Positions 33,582 to 42,467 of a DNA stretch of 55,498 nucleotides are shown one piece after another (within the stretch, counting starts at the first letter, position 1; every line of letters begins with the position of its first letter). Under the pieces are notes generated by a model. The model saw only the letters and a list, made by a program, of their open reading frames with translations, did not search any database and was not told the origin of the DNA. Position numbers and translations under genes: made by a program. The stretch comes from Burkholderiales bacterium (GTDB lineage: Bacteria; Pseudomonadota; Gammaproteobacteria; Burkholderiales; SG8-39), in the NCBI GenBank assembly GCA_023383795.1, contig JAHDYJ010000017.1:2716-58213 (forward strand), written 5' to 3'.

Positions 33582-35084
33582 TTAGCGCGGCGGCGGCAAG
33601 GTGAAGAGCGCTCGCGTCTGCACCGAGCGCGCGAGCTCGTAGGCCACCGTCGCGTGCACCAGTCCCGCGCCGGTCGCGCCGTCGTGACCGGGCCCGGCCG
33701 GCTGGCCGTTGTTGCTCGCGCCGATGGTGACGTCGCGCGCCGAGGCGCGCAGGATCGCCTTCGCGAGCTTCGGCGAGAGGCCGGGCTGCGCCTGCTTCAG
33801 CAGCGCGCAGACGCCGGCAATCTGGGGCGAGGCGGCGCTGGTGCCGCTGATCGCGGCCCAGCCGTCGTTGCCCGCGGTCTCGTCGCCGTTCGGGTGCGTG
33901 CCGCCGGAGACGCCGGCGTCGATCGCGCTGCCCGGGGGCACCGGCAGCATGATGTAGAGCGCGCCCGGCTGCATGCCGACCAGCCCGCAGACGTCCGGAA
34001 CGTGCCGTCCCGGGTAGATCAGGCTGTCGAAGCTGCTGGCGTAGTTCGAGGCCTCCAGGACGAAGTCGTTGCCGGCGAGGGCCGGCCGCGCGTGGACGCC
34101 GCCCACCGCGACGACGTCGGGCATCATCGCCGGGAACGCGATGTGGCCGTTGCCGCCGGAGAAGCACACGATGATGCCGCGCGTGTTGACGGCCTCCAGC
34201 ACCGCCGCCTCGAGCGGCTTCAGGAAGTTCGGCAGCGTGGTGATGCCCGGGAGGTGGTAGCCCCAGCTGTTGGTGATCACGGCCGGCTCGAGGTCCGAGG
34301 CGGTCTTGAACGCGAGCGTCGCGTTGAAGCCCATCTTCACGCCGACGAAGTCGATGTCCGGCGCGCAGGCGAAGATGTTCGCCGCCTCGGCCGTGCCGTG
34401 CCCGTTCGCGTCCTGCTCGACGTTCGTCGCGTCGGGCGCGAGCGTGGCGTTGTAGCTGTAGCCGTGCCACGCGTAGAACGGGTGACGGTAGAAGCCGGTG
34501 TCGACCATGGCGACCAGCACGCCGCGGCCGGTCACGCCCTTGCGGTGCGCGCCGTCGGCGCGCAGCACCATCGCGACGTCGGCCGGAACCTCGAGGTGAT
34601 GGTAGGCGACCCGGGGCGGCAGCGCCGACTGGAAGAGGATCGGCGGGCGCTGCGGATACGCGCGGTCGGCGAGGCCCTGGAGCGTGCGCGGAAGCTCGAA
34701 CTTGGTGTCCGGAAGGTGCGACCAGTACTCGAGCGCGCCGATCTCCGGATGCGTCGTGCTGAGCGGCTGCGACGCCTTGCCGACGCGGGTGTTGAACGTT
34801 CTCTCCCACAGCGCGCGCGGCGCCTCGACGCTGATCGAGAACGTGCCGATGTGACGCACGCGGAATCCGAGCTCCTGAAGCACGCGGGCGGTCTCCGCGC
34901 CGCGCCCGGCGGGCGGCTTGTACCGCTCGAGGTTGTCAGCGCTCACCACCGCGCCGGCCGCGAACATCGAGTCGCCGCTCTCGGAGCAGAGGACGACCTC
35001 GGCGTTCACGCGGTCGCCCGCGCGCAGGACTGCCGCGCCGCGGGCCTGACGGGTCTTCCTCGCTTTCCTGGTCCTTTTCGCCAT
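33582..35084 (-). CDS. S8 (subtilisin) family serine peptidase
   Basis: 500 residues. The catalytic triad is Asp in VLVAMVDTGFYRHPF, His in DANGHGTAEAANIF and Ser in ISGTSAASPQIAGV; the oxyanion Asn region is SGGNGHIAFP. An N-terminal region (about 50-115; ARVLQELGFRVRHIGTFSIS) looks like an inhibitory prodomain. No signal peptide is present: the N-terminus is basic (MAKRTRKARKTRQARG), so it may act inside the cell or leave by another route. ATG 35084 has GAGG upstream. The small ORF just upstream resembles its prodomain. Confidence 0.88.
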   Translation of the reverse strand: MAKRTRKARKTRQARGAAVLRAGDRVNAEVVLCSESGDSMFAAGAVVSADNLERYKPPAGRGAETARVLQELGFRVRHIGTFSISVEAPRALWERTFNTRVGKASQPLSTTHPEIGALEYWSHLPDTKFELPRTLQGLADRAYPQRPPILFQSALPPRVAYHHLEVPADVAMVLRADGAHRKGVTGRGVLVAMVDTGFYRHPFYAWHGYSYNATLAPDATNVEQDANGHGTAEAANIFACAPDIDFVGVKMGFNATLAFKTASDLEPAVITNSWGYHLPGITTLPNFLKPLEAAVLEAVNTRGIIVCFSGGNGHIAFPAMMPDVVAVGGVHARPALAGNDFVLEASNYASSFDSLIYPGRHVPDVCGLVGMQPGALYIMLPVPPGSAIDAGVSGGTHPNGDETAGNDGWAAISGTSAASPQIAGVCALLKQAQPGLSPKLAKAILRASARDVTIGASNNGQPAGPGHDGATGAGLVHATVAYELARSVQTRALFTLPPPR

Positions 35085-35114
35085 GGCGATCACCTCGATC
35101 GGTTGCGCACCCGC

Positions 35115-35423
35115 TCAGAAGAGCTCGGGCGGTTCGACGAAGACGATGCCTTCCAGGAGCGGCGCCAGCGTCGCGGGCACCTGATACGAGACGGGGGATG
35201 CCGACGCCGCGCGTCCCTTCGATCCTGCGCTTCGGCGGCGGCGGGGCGCAAAGCGCGCGGCGAAGACCGACCGCCACAGCGCGCGGGGCGCATCGACGCT
35301 GATCGTCGCGCCCACGCGGTGCACGCGGAACCCGAGCGCCTGCAGCTCGCGGGCCGCCTCGTTCTCCTTGCCGCCGCGCGCGGTGATCTCCGCGGCCACG
35401 AGCGCCTGATCCTGTTTCGGCAT
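35115..35423 (-). CDS. Stand-alone subtilase prodomain-like protein
   Basis: 102 residues. ARELQALGFRVHRVGATISV then DAPRALWRSVF parallels ARVLQELGFRVRHIGTFSIS then EAPRALWERTF in the peptidase encoded 31 bases downstream. The C-terminus (LAPLLEGIVFVEPPELF) is strand-like, as in I9-type inhibitors. It could be a separate chaperone or inhibitor of the peptidase. The start is ATG 35423 or the overlapping GTG 35426; no ribosome binding site is clear. Confidence 0.65.
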   Translation of the reverse strand: MPKQDQALVAAEITARGGKENEAARELQALGFRVHRVGATISVDAPRALWRSVFAARFAPRRRRSAGSKGRAASASPVSYQVPATLAPLLEGIVFVEPPELF

Positions 35424-35691
35424 CACGGATGGTGCGCTTCAAGCATACGGCGCCGGTGCGGGCACAGGATCGGCCGAAGCGCCTAGATCGAACGTCCGAG
35501 CCGCCCGCGGTGGGCCGCGGCTTGCATGGATGGTGCTTCGGGCGCGGATTCCGCGATGATAGTCGCGGCGCGGCGGCCCTGTCATTGCCCCGCGGTGATC
35601 GGGGCGGCCCGGCGAGGAAGCCGGGCGGGGTGAGCGGCGGCAGCTTCCGTGGTCGGCGCGCGCGCGGGTCGCGCCCGCCTCGGCGCGACTG

Positions 35692-35898
35692 TCAGGCGAA
35701 AACGCCTCGCGCCAGGAGCCCGACGCCGGCGACGAACAGGACCAGCAGCCCGAGGGCAGAGGCCGTTGCGCGGGTTTCGGTGCGCGTCCAGAAGGAGTCG
35801 GGCTTGCCTTCCCGCTGCCTGAGCGCATGCACGATCAGGCAGGAGGATCCAAGCAAGGCAATGCCGGAAACGATGAGGAGCGCGCTCGTCGGGTTCAT
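35692..35898 (-). CDS. Small two-helix membrane protein
   Basis: 68 residues with two hydrophobic helices (ALLIVSGIALLGSSCLIVHA and ALGLLVLFVAGVGLLARGVF) joined by a charged loop. AGGAGG lies eight bases before ATG 35898, strong support for a real gene. It is divergent from the kdpD-like kinase gene. Function unknown. Confidence 0.7.
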   Translation of the reverse strand: MNPTSALLIVSGIALLGSSCLIVHALRQREGKPDSFWTRTETRATASALGLLVLFVAGVGLLARGVFA

Positions 35899-36036
35899 GG
35901 AACTTACCTCCTGCCGCGATTCTCCGGTGCGAGGGCGTTGCCGTTCCATGCCGATCGGGGGCTGCCGGCATAACCGCTGCATAAACGCGGGCGCTGTCGC
36001 GCGCCGGACCGCGGCGCTTGACGGTCCGGGCCGGAT

Positions 36037-37575
36037 TTGCGAAAAGGCTGGGTCGAATCGCGTTCCCCGAGCGGCCGCTTGCGCCTGCTTTCCTACGTGA
36101 ACAGCGCCGCGGTTGTCGCGGGCGTCGGCGCGGGCGCGCACCTGCTCGCGCAGTTCGTCCTGCTCCCGCACGTCTCGGTGCTGTTCATCGCCGCGGTGGT
36201 CGCGAGCGCCGTGCTCTGGGGGCTCGGGCCGTCGCTGTTCGCCGCCGTGCTGAGCGTGGCGGCGGGCAGCTATTTCTTCTACTCGCCGATCTACAGCTTC
36301 CGGGTCGCCAACCCGCAGGACCTAGTCGACCTCGCGGTGTTCGTGGTCGTGGCGGCGCTGACGAGCCGGCTGGCCGCGAGAGCGCGCGCGCGGGCGCTCG
36401 AGGCGCGGCGCCGGCAGGCGACCATCGGCGGGCTCTATGCGTTCAGCGAGCGGCTGGCGGGCAGCGCCACCGCGGCGGAGCTCAACGCGTCGATCCTCGA
36501 GCACTTGGCGCCGGTGATCGGGCGGCCGATCCATCTGCTGCTGCCCGAGGGCGACGGCCTCGTCCCGGCGGCCTCGCTCGACGGTGCCGGCCCGCTGCCG
36601 GGGGAGGTCCTCGCCGCGGCCGGCCGCGTCATGGCCGGAGACCGGGCGGCGGTCGAAGGCTGGCGCGTCGATCCGCTGCCGACCGCGCAGCGGATCGTGG
36701 GTGTCGTCGCCGCCGCGCAGCCCGCCGATGCGGATGCCGCCGCGCCCCCCGATCCGGACTACGCCAGGGCGCTCCTCGGCCAGGCGGCGATCGCCCTCGA
36801 GCGCATGCGCCTCGGCCGCGAGATCGCCGATGCGCGGGTGAAGGCGCAGGGCGAGGCGCTGCGCGAGGCGCTGATCAATTCCGTGTCGCACGATCTGCAG
36901 ACGCCGCTCGCGGCGATCCTCGGCTCGGCCACCGCGCTCGAGACGCTCGGCGAGGCAGGCGATCCGCGCGCGCGGCGCGAGCTGGCGACCACGATCCGCG
37001 AGGAGGCCGAACGCCTCGGCAGCTATATCGGCAACGTCCTCGACCTGACGCGCATCCGCTCCGGCCAGATCGCGCCGCGGCTGGAGCTCGTCGAGCTCTC
37101 GGATATCATCGACGCCGCTTTGCGCCGCAAGGAGCGGGGGCTGGCCGCCCACGTCGTGCACGTCGACGTCCCGGCGGACCTCCCGATGCTGCGGCTGGAT
37201 CTCTTCCTGATGGAGCATGCGGTGGCGAACGTCCTGGACAACGCGGCGAAGTACTCGCCAGCGGGCTCGGAGGTGAGCGTCGTCGCATCGGTGCAGGACG
37301 GCGAGGTGGCGCTGGATATCGCCGACAGCGGCCCTGGCATCCGGCCCGGGGACCGCGAGCGCGTCTTCGAGGCGTTCGTTCGCGGCGGCGCGCAAGAAGG
37401 GGGCGCGGCGGCGGGCAGCGGCCTCGGGCTCGCCATCTGCCGCGCCTTCGTCGAGGCGAACGGCGGCGCCGCGACGGTGCTCGACACGGGCCCCGGGCGC
37501 GGCACGACGGTGCGAATTCGCCTTCCGGTTCCGGCGCGCGCGGACGCGAACGGAGGGCCGGCGGGCGATGACTGA
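36037..37575 (+). CDS. KdpD-like sensor histidine kinase, short form
   Basis: About 512 residues. An N-terminal four-helix membrane unit (DUF4118 type; VLFIAAVVASAVLWGLGPSL, AGSYFFYSPIYSF) is followed by a GAF-like region, HisKA with the phospho-acceptor His in LINSVSHDLQTPLAAILGSA, and an HATPase with NVLDNAAKYSP, DIADSGPGI and GSGLGLAICRAF. It lacks the cytoplasmic KdpD and USP domains of full KdpD (about 900 aa). The start (TTG 36037) is uncertain. It overlaps the response regulator gene by eight bases. Confidence 0.87.
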   Translation: MRKGWVESRSPSGRLRLLSYVNSAAVVAGVGAGAHLLAQFVLLPHVSVLFIAAVVASAVLWGLGPSLFAAVLSVAAGSYFFYSPIYSFRVANPQDLVDLAVFVVVAALTSRLAARARARALEARRRQATIGGLYAFSERLAGSATAAELNASILEHLAPVIGRPIHLLLPEGDGLVPAASLDGAGPLPGEVLAAAGRVMAGDRAAVEGWRVDPLPTAQRIVGVVAAAQPADADAAAPPDPDYARALLGQAAIALERMRLGREIADARVKAQGEALREALINSVSHDLQTPLAAILGSATALETLGEAGDPRARRELATTIREEAERLGSYIGNVLDLTRIRSGQIAPRLELVELSDIIDAALRRKERGLAAHVVHVDVPADLPMLRLDLFLMEHAVANVLDNAAKYSPAGSEVSVVASVQDGEVALDIADSGPGIRPGDRERVFEAFVRGGAQEGGAAAGSGLGLAICRAFVEANGGAATVLDTGPGRGTTVRIRLPVPARADANGGPAGDD

Positions 37576-38281
37576 CGCCAGGCCGAAGATCCTCGTCGTC
37601 GACGACGAGCCGCAGATCCGCAGGTTCCTGCGCCTCGGCCTCGAAGGCCATGGCTATGTCGTGCTCGAGGCGGCGACCGCCGACGCGGCGCTGCGCGCCG
37701 CGGTCGCCGCGCAGCCCGAACTGATCGTGCTCGATCTGGGCCTGCCGGACCGCGACGGGCTCGAGGTGCTGGGCGCGCTGCGCGAATGGTCGCGCGTGCC
37801 GGTGCTCGTGCTGTCGGTGCGAAACCGCGAGGACGAGAAGGTCCGCGCGTTCGATCTCGGCGCCGACGACTACGTCGTCAAGCCGTTCGGCATGGCCGAG
37901 CTGCTCGCGCGCATCAAGGCGGCGCTGCGCCGCCGGGTCGAGCGCGAGGCGCCGACGCCGCTGTTCCGCGTCGGCGGCCTGGAGGTCGACCTCGCGCGCC
38001 GGATCGTGCGGGTGAACGACGCGGAGGTGAGGCTCTCGCCGAAGCAGTACCGGCTGCTGCAGATCCTGGTGGCGAACGCCGGCAAGGTCGTCACGCACCG
38101 CCAGCTGCTGAGCGAGGTGTGGGGCGTGGTGCATCGCGACGACGTCCAGTACCTGCGCGTGTTCATCCGCAAGCTGCGCAGCCGCATCGAGGCCGATCCG
38201 GCGCGGCCGCGCTACCTGCTGACCGAGCTCGGCGTCGGATACCGGCTGCGCACGCCGGATCAGGTCCCGGGTCCGCCCTGA
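37568..38281 (+). CDS. kdpE: KdpE-like OmpR-family response regulator
   Basis: 237 residues. Receiver domain: acidic pocket VVDDEPQIRRFL, phospho-acceptor Asp in LIVLDLGLPDRDGLEVL, Lys in DDYVVKPFGMAELLAR. OmpR-type winged helix follows: RLSPKQYRLLQIL, VVTHRQLLSEVWG and YLRVFIRKLRSRI. The LDLGLPD-DG---LREW pattern is that of KdpE. It is translationally coupled to the kinase. The kdpFABC potassium pump, its usual target, is not in the window, so the actual regulon is open. Confidence 0.87.
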   Translation: MTDARPKILVVDDEPQIRRFLRLGLEGHGYVVLEAATADAALRAAVAAQPELIVLDLGLPDRDGLEVLGALREWSRVPVLVLSVRNREDEKVRAFDLGADDYVVKPFGMAELLARIKAALRRRVEREAPTPLFRVGGLEVDLARRIVRVNDAEVRLSPKQYRLLQILVANAGKVVTHRQLLSEVWGVVHRDDVQYLRVFIRKLRSRIEADPARPRYLLTELGVGYRLRTPDQVPGPP

Positions 38282-38346
38282 GCGTTCTCGTCTATCATCC
38301 TCGGCCGGAGCCGCCGCGGGCGGCGTTTCGCGAGGAGCGACCCGGC

Positions 38347-39216
38347 ATGCCGCCGACACACGCCATCCTGAAGCCGCGCACGAAGGACCTCGGAGGATTC
38401 GAGGTGCGCCGGCTGCTGCCCGCCGCGACCCACAAGATGGTCGGGCCGTTCATCTTCTTCGATCACATGGGCCCCGCACGATTTGCGGCGGGCAAGGGCG
38501 TCGACGTGCGCCCGCACCCGCACATCGGGCTCGCGACGGTGACCTACCTCTTCGAGGGCGCGCTCCTGCATCGCGACAGCCTCGGCACCGTGCAGCGCAT
38601 CACTCCGGGCGACGTGAACTGGATGATCGCCGGCCGCGGCATCGTGCATTCGGAGCGCACGCCGCCCGAGGATCGCGATGCCGGGCCGCCCCTGCACGGC
38701 ATCCAGACGTGGGTCGCGCTGCCGCTCGCGCACGAGCAGACCGCACCCGGCTTCGCGCACCTGCCGAAGGCCGAGTTGCCGGCGATCGCCGAGAAGGGCG
38801 TCGATCTGCATATCGTCGCGGGCAAGGCGTTCGGCGAGCGGGCGCCGACGCCGGTGTTCTCGGACACGCTGTACGTGGCCGCGACGCTCGCAGCCGGCGG
38901 CCGGCTGGCCGTGCCGGCCGAGCACGAGGAGCGCGGCGTCTACGTGGTTTCGGGCGACGTGACGATCGCCGGCGCGAAGGTCGAGCCGTACCACGTCGTG
39001 GTGCTGCCCGAAACCGGCACGGTCGAGATCGAGGCCGCGTCATCGGCGCGCCTGATGCTCTTCGGCGGCGAGCGTATGGACGGCGACCGTCACATCTGGT
39101 GGAACTTCGTCGCGAGCTCGCGCGAGCTGCTCGAAGACGCCAAGGCCCGCTGGCGCGAGAGCCGCTTCGACCGGGTGCCGGCCGAGACGGAGTTCATTCC
39201 GCTGCCGGAGGAGTGA
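38347..39216 (+). CDS. Pirin family protein
   Basis: 289 residues, a double cupin. The N-terminal cupin carries the metal ligands in DVRPHPHIGLATVTYL and GRGIVHSERTP; the C-terminal pirin domain follows (ERGVYVVSGDVTIAGAKVE). Bacterial pirins include quercetinases and redox-linked regulators. GAGGAG lies about nine bases before ATG 38347. It follows kdpE by 65 bases and ends inside the 3' end of the convergent CoA ligase gene (23-base overlap). Confidence 0.9.
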   Translation: MPPTHAILKPRTKDLGGFEVRRLLPAATHKMVGPFIFFDHMGPARFAAGKGVDVRPHPHIGLATVTYLFEGALLHRDSLGTVQRITPGDVNWMIAGRGIVHSERTPPEDRDAGPPLHGIQTWVALPLAHEQTAPGFAHLPKAELPAIAEKGVDLHIVAGKAFGERAPTPVFSDTLYVAATLAAGGRLAVPAEHEERGVYVVSGDVTIAGAKVEPYHVVVLPETGTVEIEAASSARLMLFGGERMDGDRHIWWNFVASSRELLEDAKARWRESRFDRVPAETEFIPLPEE

Positions 39217-40690
39217 GCTCGCCTGCCTCGATCATCCGCCGCAGCGCGCCGCGGTCGGCCTTGCCGGTGCGCCCGAGCGGGAGCGCCTGCGCGAAGTGGA
39301 TCGCGTCCGGCATCTTGTACTTCGGCAGCCGCGGCGCCGCGAACTCGCGCAGCGCCGCCGCAGACGGCGCGCAGGCGGGCTTCGGCACGATCAGGAGATG
39401 GATGCGCTCGCCGAGCGCCGGGTCGGCGGCGCCGACCGCCATCGCGGCGGCGACGTCCGGATGCGCCGCGAAGACCTGCTCGAGCTCGAGCGGCGAGATC
39501 TTGTTGCCGCCGCGCGCGATCAGCTCCTTCGCGCGGCCGACGAGCTCGACCACGCCGCCGTCGCGCGTGCAGCCCATGTCACCGGTACGGAACCAGCCGT
39601 CCCGGTACGCCGCGGCGGTGAGCTCGGGCTGATCGAGGTAGCCGCTCATGGCGTAGGGCGTGCGGATCTGCAGCTCGCCTACCTCGCCTCGCGGCGCCTC
39701 GGCGCCGTCGGCGCTGGCGATCCGGAATGCGACGCCCGGCGAGGGTCGGCCGATGCACCCGGGATGCCGCGCACGGTCCTCGGGAAACAGGAAGAAGTCG
39801 GAGGTCGCCGTCTCCGTGAGCCCGTAGATGTCGATGAGCGCCGCGTGCGGGAACCGCGCGCCGATCGCGTCGGCGAGCGCGCGGCCGAGCGATTCGCCGC
39901 CGATCAGGATCTGGCGGAGCGCCGCCGAGCCGCCGGCGGCGGCGAGCGCGGGCGGCGCGTCCGCGAGCAGGGCGCGCATCATGGTCGGCACGACCGCCGC
40001 GCGTGCGACGCCGCGTTCGGCGAGCGCGGCGCAGAAAGGCTGCGGCGCGAACTTCTCGTGCATGAGGAGCGTCCCGCCGTTGCGCAGCGTGAGCAGGCTG
40101 ACCCAGATCCCGAAGCTGAACGTGATGTTCAGGACGAGGAGGGTGCGCTCGCCCTCGCCGAACCGGAGCAGGCTGTCGATTGCGGCGAGCTTGCCGGCGA
40201 GCGCGCGGTGCGACAGGACGACGCCCTTCGGCCGGCCGGTCGAGCCGGACGTGAAGACCACGAGCGCCGCACCGTCGAGAATCGCGCGCGCGGGCGGCGC
40301 CGCGCGCCCGGCCACGGCGAGGTCGCCGGCGTCGCGCCAGCCGGGGCCGGCCGCGAGCCGCAACCCCATGTGCGCGACCAATCGTGCGCCGGTCGCGTCG
40401 AGGAGCTCGCGCACCACGGCCTCCGGGTTCGCGCGGTGCACCGGCACGACGACGCCGCCCGCGCGCCAGACGCCGAGGAAGGCGACGAGGTCGGAGGGCC
40501 GATTGGAGACCGCGACGGCGACCGGCTCGTTCGGCGTGATGCCGGCATTGCGGAGCGCGGCCGCGAGGGATTCGCTCGCGGTCTCGAGCGCGCCATAGGC
40601 GAGCGGGCGGCCGCCGGCGGCGAGCGCGGGCGCGTCCGGCGCCGTCCGGCAGCGCGCGAGGATCGGCTCGGCGAGGCTCGGGCGGCTCAC
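39194..40690 (-). CDS. Acyl-CoA synthetase (AMP-forming)
   Basis: 498 residues with all core motifs of the ANL superfamily: P-loop-like LVVFTSGSTGRPKGVVLSH, adenine site YGLTETATSD, GWFRTGDMG hinge region, RAKELIARGGNKISPLELE and the C-terminal catalytic Lys in LPLGRTGKADRGAL. It activates a carboxylic acid to its CoA thioester; the acid is unknown. The GTG start at 40690 overlaps the stop of the enoyl-CoA hydratase gene (GTGA), so the two are translationally coupled. Confidence 0.9.
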   Translation of the reverse strand: MSRPSLAEPILARCRTAPDAPALAAGGRPLAYGALETASESLAAALRNAGITPNEPVAVAVSNRPSDLVAFLGVWRAGGVVVPVHRANPEAVVRELLDATGARLVAHMGLRLAAGPGWRDAGDLAVAGRAAPPARAILDGAALVVFTSGSTGRPKGVVLSHRALAGKLAAIDSLLRFGEGERTLLVLNITFSFGIWVSLLTLRNGGTLLMHEKFAPQPFCAALAERGVARAAVVPTMMRALLADAPPALAAAGGSAALRQILIGGESLGRALADAIGARFPHAALIDIYGLTETATSDFFLFPEDRARHPGCIGRPSPGVAFRIASADGAEAPRGEVGELQIRTPYAMSGYLDQPELTAAAYRDGWFRTGDMGCTRDGGVVELVGRAKELIARGGNKISPLELEQVFAAHPDVAAAMAVGAADPALGERIHLLIVPKPACAPSAAALREFAAPRLPKYKMPDAIHFAQALPLGRTGKADRGALRRMIEAGELTPPAAE

Positions 40691-41499
40691 TTCGCGAAGC
40701 GCGCGTCGCGCCACGCGATGGCGGCGCGCAGGCCCTGCTCGCGGGCGATCTCCATGAAGCGCCGCTTGTCCGGCGAGCCGTGCGACTCGATCCCGTGGTC
40801 GATGTCGAGCGCCGTCGCGAGCGCCTCGCGCATGCCCATGAGCTCGTAGGTGCGGTTGATCGCGCGCTTGGTCTCGCGCACGAGCTCCGGATCGACCACC
40901 GCGATGTGGCGCGCCATGGCGAGGGCCGCAGCGACGTCCTCGCCCGCCGGCACGACGCGGTTGACCAGGCCGAGGCGCAGCGCCTCCCGCGCCGGGATCG
41001 CATCCATGCCGTTGAAGATGATCTCCTTCGCCTGCTTCGGGCCGGTCAGCCACGGCAGGATCATCGTCACGATGCCGGCGCCGAACTTGAGCTCCGGCTC
41101 GCCGAACACCGCGTCCTCGGCGGCGATCGTGATGTCGCAGGCGAGCGCGAGCTCGCAGGCGCCCGCCAGGCAGTGGCCGTGGACCGCGGCGATCGTCGGC
41201 TTGGCGAGCGACCAGAAGCGCATCGTCGCGCCGAAGTCGTCGTCGAGGATCTTGCGCCACGCGGCGGTGCCCGTCGGCCGCGCCTCCATCTGCTCCTTGA
41301 GATCGAAGCCGGACGAGAACGCGCTCCCGGCGCCCGTGACGACCAGCACGCGCACCTCGGCGTCCGCCGCGGCCGTGTCGCAGGCGCGGTTGATCTCCTC
41401 GAGCATGACGCGGTTCATCGCGTTCAGCCGCTCGGGCCGGTTGAGCGTGAGCAGCGCGACGTGCCCGATGCGTTCGTAGAGGATCGTGCTGTAGGACAT
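40687..41499 (-). CDS. Enoyl-CoA hydratase/isomerase family protein
   Basis: 270 residues with the crotonase fold: LTLNRPERLNAMNRVM, the oxyanion hole segments SSGFDLKEQ and HGHCLAGACELALACD, and the active-site region EPELKFGAGIVTMILPWLTG. It has acidic residues in the catalytic helix consistent with hydratase activity, but other crotonase reactions are possible. GGAGG precedes ATG 41499. It is the first gene of a pair with the CoA ligase, pointing to degradation of an organic acid. Confidence 0.9.
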   Translation of the reverse strand: MSYSTILYERIGHVALLTLNRPERLNAMNRVMLEEINRACDTAAADAEVRVLVVTGAGSAFSSGFDLKEQMEARPTGTAAWRKILDDDFGATMRFWSLAKPTIAAVHGHCLAGACELALACDITIAAEDAVFGEPELKFGAGIVTMILPWLTGPKQAKEIIFNGMDAIPAREALRLGLVNRVVPAGEDVAAALAMARHIAVVDPELVRETKRAINRTYELMGMREALATALDIDHGIESHGSPDKRRFMEIAREQGLRAAIAWRDARFAK

Positions 41500-41612
41500 C
41501 CCCGCCTCCGCTTGAAAGGCCGACGGCCGCCATGGTAGCGCGGCCGCCGCGCGGGCAGGGGACCGCCGCGCAAACGGCGTTATCATTGGGCGCTCCGCTT
41601 CAACAGCCGGGG

Positions 41613-42413
41613 ATGCGCGCCGTGCTCGTCAAACAGATCTGGACCGCCAACGCCTACCGCAACTTCAACTACCTGATCGCCTGCGGCGAGACCGGGGAGA
41701 CGCTCGCCGTCGATCCGCTCGATCACGAGAAGTGCCTGCGCGCCGCGCGGGAGGCGGGCTGGACGATCACGCAGATCCTGAACACGCACGAGCATCGCGA
41801 TCACACCGGCGGCAACGATGCGATGGTGAAGGCGACCGGCGCGAAGATCCTCGCGCACAAGAACGCCAAGGACCGGATTCCCGGCATGGCGCGCGGCCTC
41901 GGCGCGGGCGACGTGATCAGGGTCGGCAAGACCGTGGAACTCGAGGTGCTCGACACCCCCGGACACACCATGAGCCACGTGTGCCTGCTGTCGCACACCG
42001 ACCAGCCGGCGCTCTTCTGCGGCGACACGCTCTTCAACGCGGGCGCCGGCAACTGCCACAACGGCGGCCACCCGGCCGAGCTCTACAAGACCTTCGCCGA
42101 GCAGCTCGCGAAGCTCGCGCCGGCGACGCTCGTCTACCCGGGCCACGACTACATCGAGAACAACCTGCGCTTCACGCTCGATCGCGAGCCGGACAACACC
42201 GCGGCCCGTGCGATGCTCGACAGGCTCTCCGGCCAGGATCCGGGCAAGGCCTACGTCTCGACACTCGCCGTCGAGATGGACATCAACACGTTCTTCCGCC
42301 TGCGCAGCCCGACGGTGATCGCGCGGCTCCGGGAGGCTTTCCCGGACCTGCCGGACGACCCCGATCCGCGCACCGTATTCCTGAAGCTGCGCGAGCTGCG
42401 CAACAGCTGGTGA
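41613..42413 (+). CDS. Glyoxalase II-like metallo-beta-lactamase hydrolase
   Basis: 266 residues. Metal motif THEHRDHTGG, then DTPGHTMSHVC, FCGDTLFNAGAGNC and YPGHDYIENNLRF, the set found in hydroxyacylglutathione hydrolases; the C-terminus (FFRLRSPTVIARLRE) resembles the GloB substrate domain. It would hydrolyse glutathione thioesters or a related thioester. A -10-like TATCAT lies at 41581-41586, 26 bases before ATG 41613. It is divergent from the hydratase gene. Confidence 0.88.
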   Translation: MRAVLVKQIWTANAYRNFNYLIACGETGETLAVDPLDHEKCLRAAREAGWTITQILNTHEHRDHTGGNDAMVKATGAKILAHKNAKDRIPGMARGLGAGDVIRVGKTVELEVLDTPGHTMSHVCLLSHTDQPALFCGDTLFNAGAGNCHNGGHPAELYKTFAEQLAKLAPATLVYPGHDYIENNLRFTLDREPDNTAARAMLDRLSGQDPGKAYVSTLAVEMDINTFFRLRSPTVIARLREAFPDLPDDPDPRTVFLKLRELRNSW

Positions 42414-42467
42414 GCGCGCGCGGTCGGGCGCGCGTGGAGGCGCCCGCTCCGCGCGGGGCTTCGCCGG

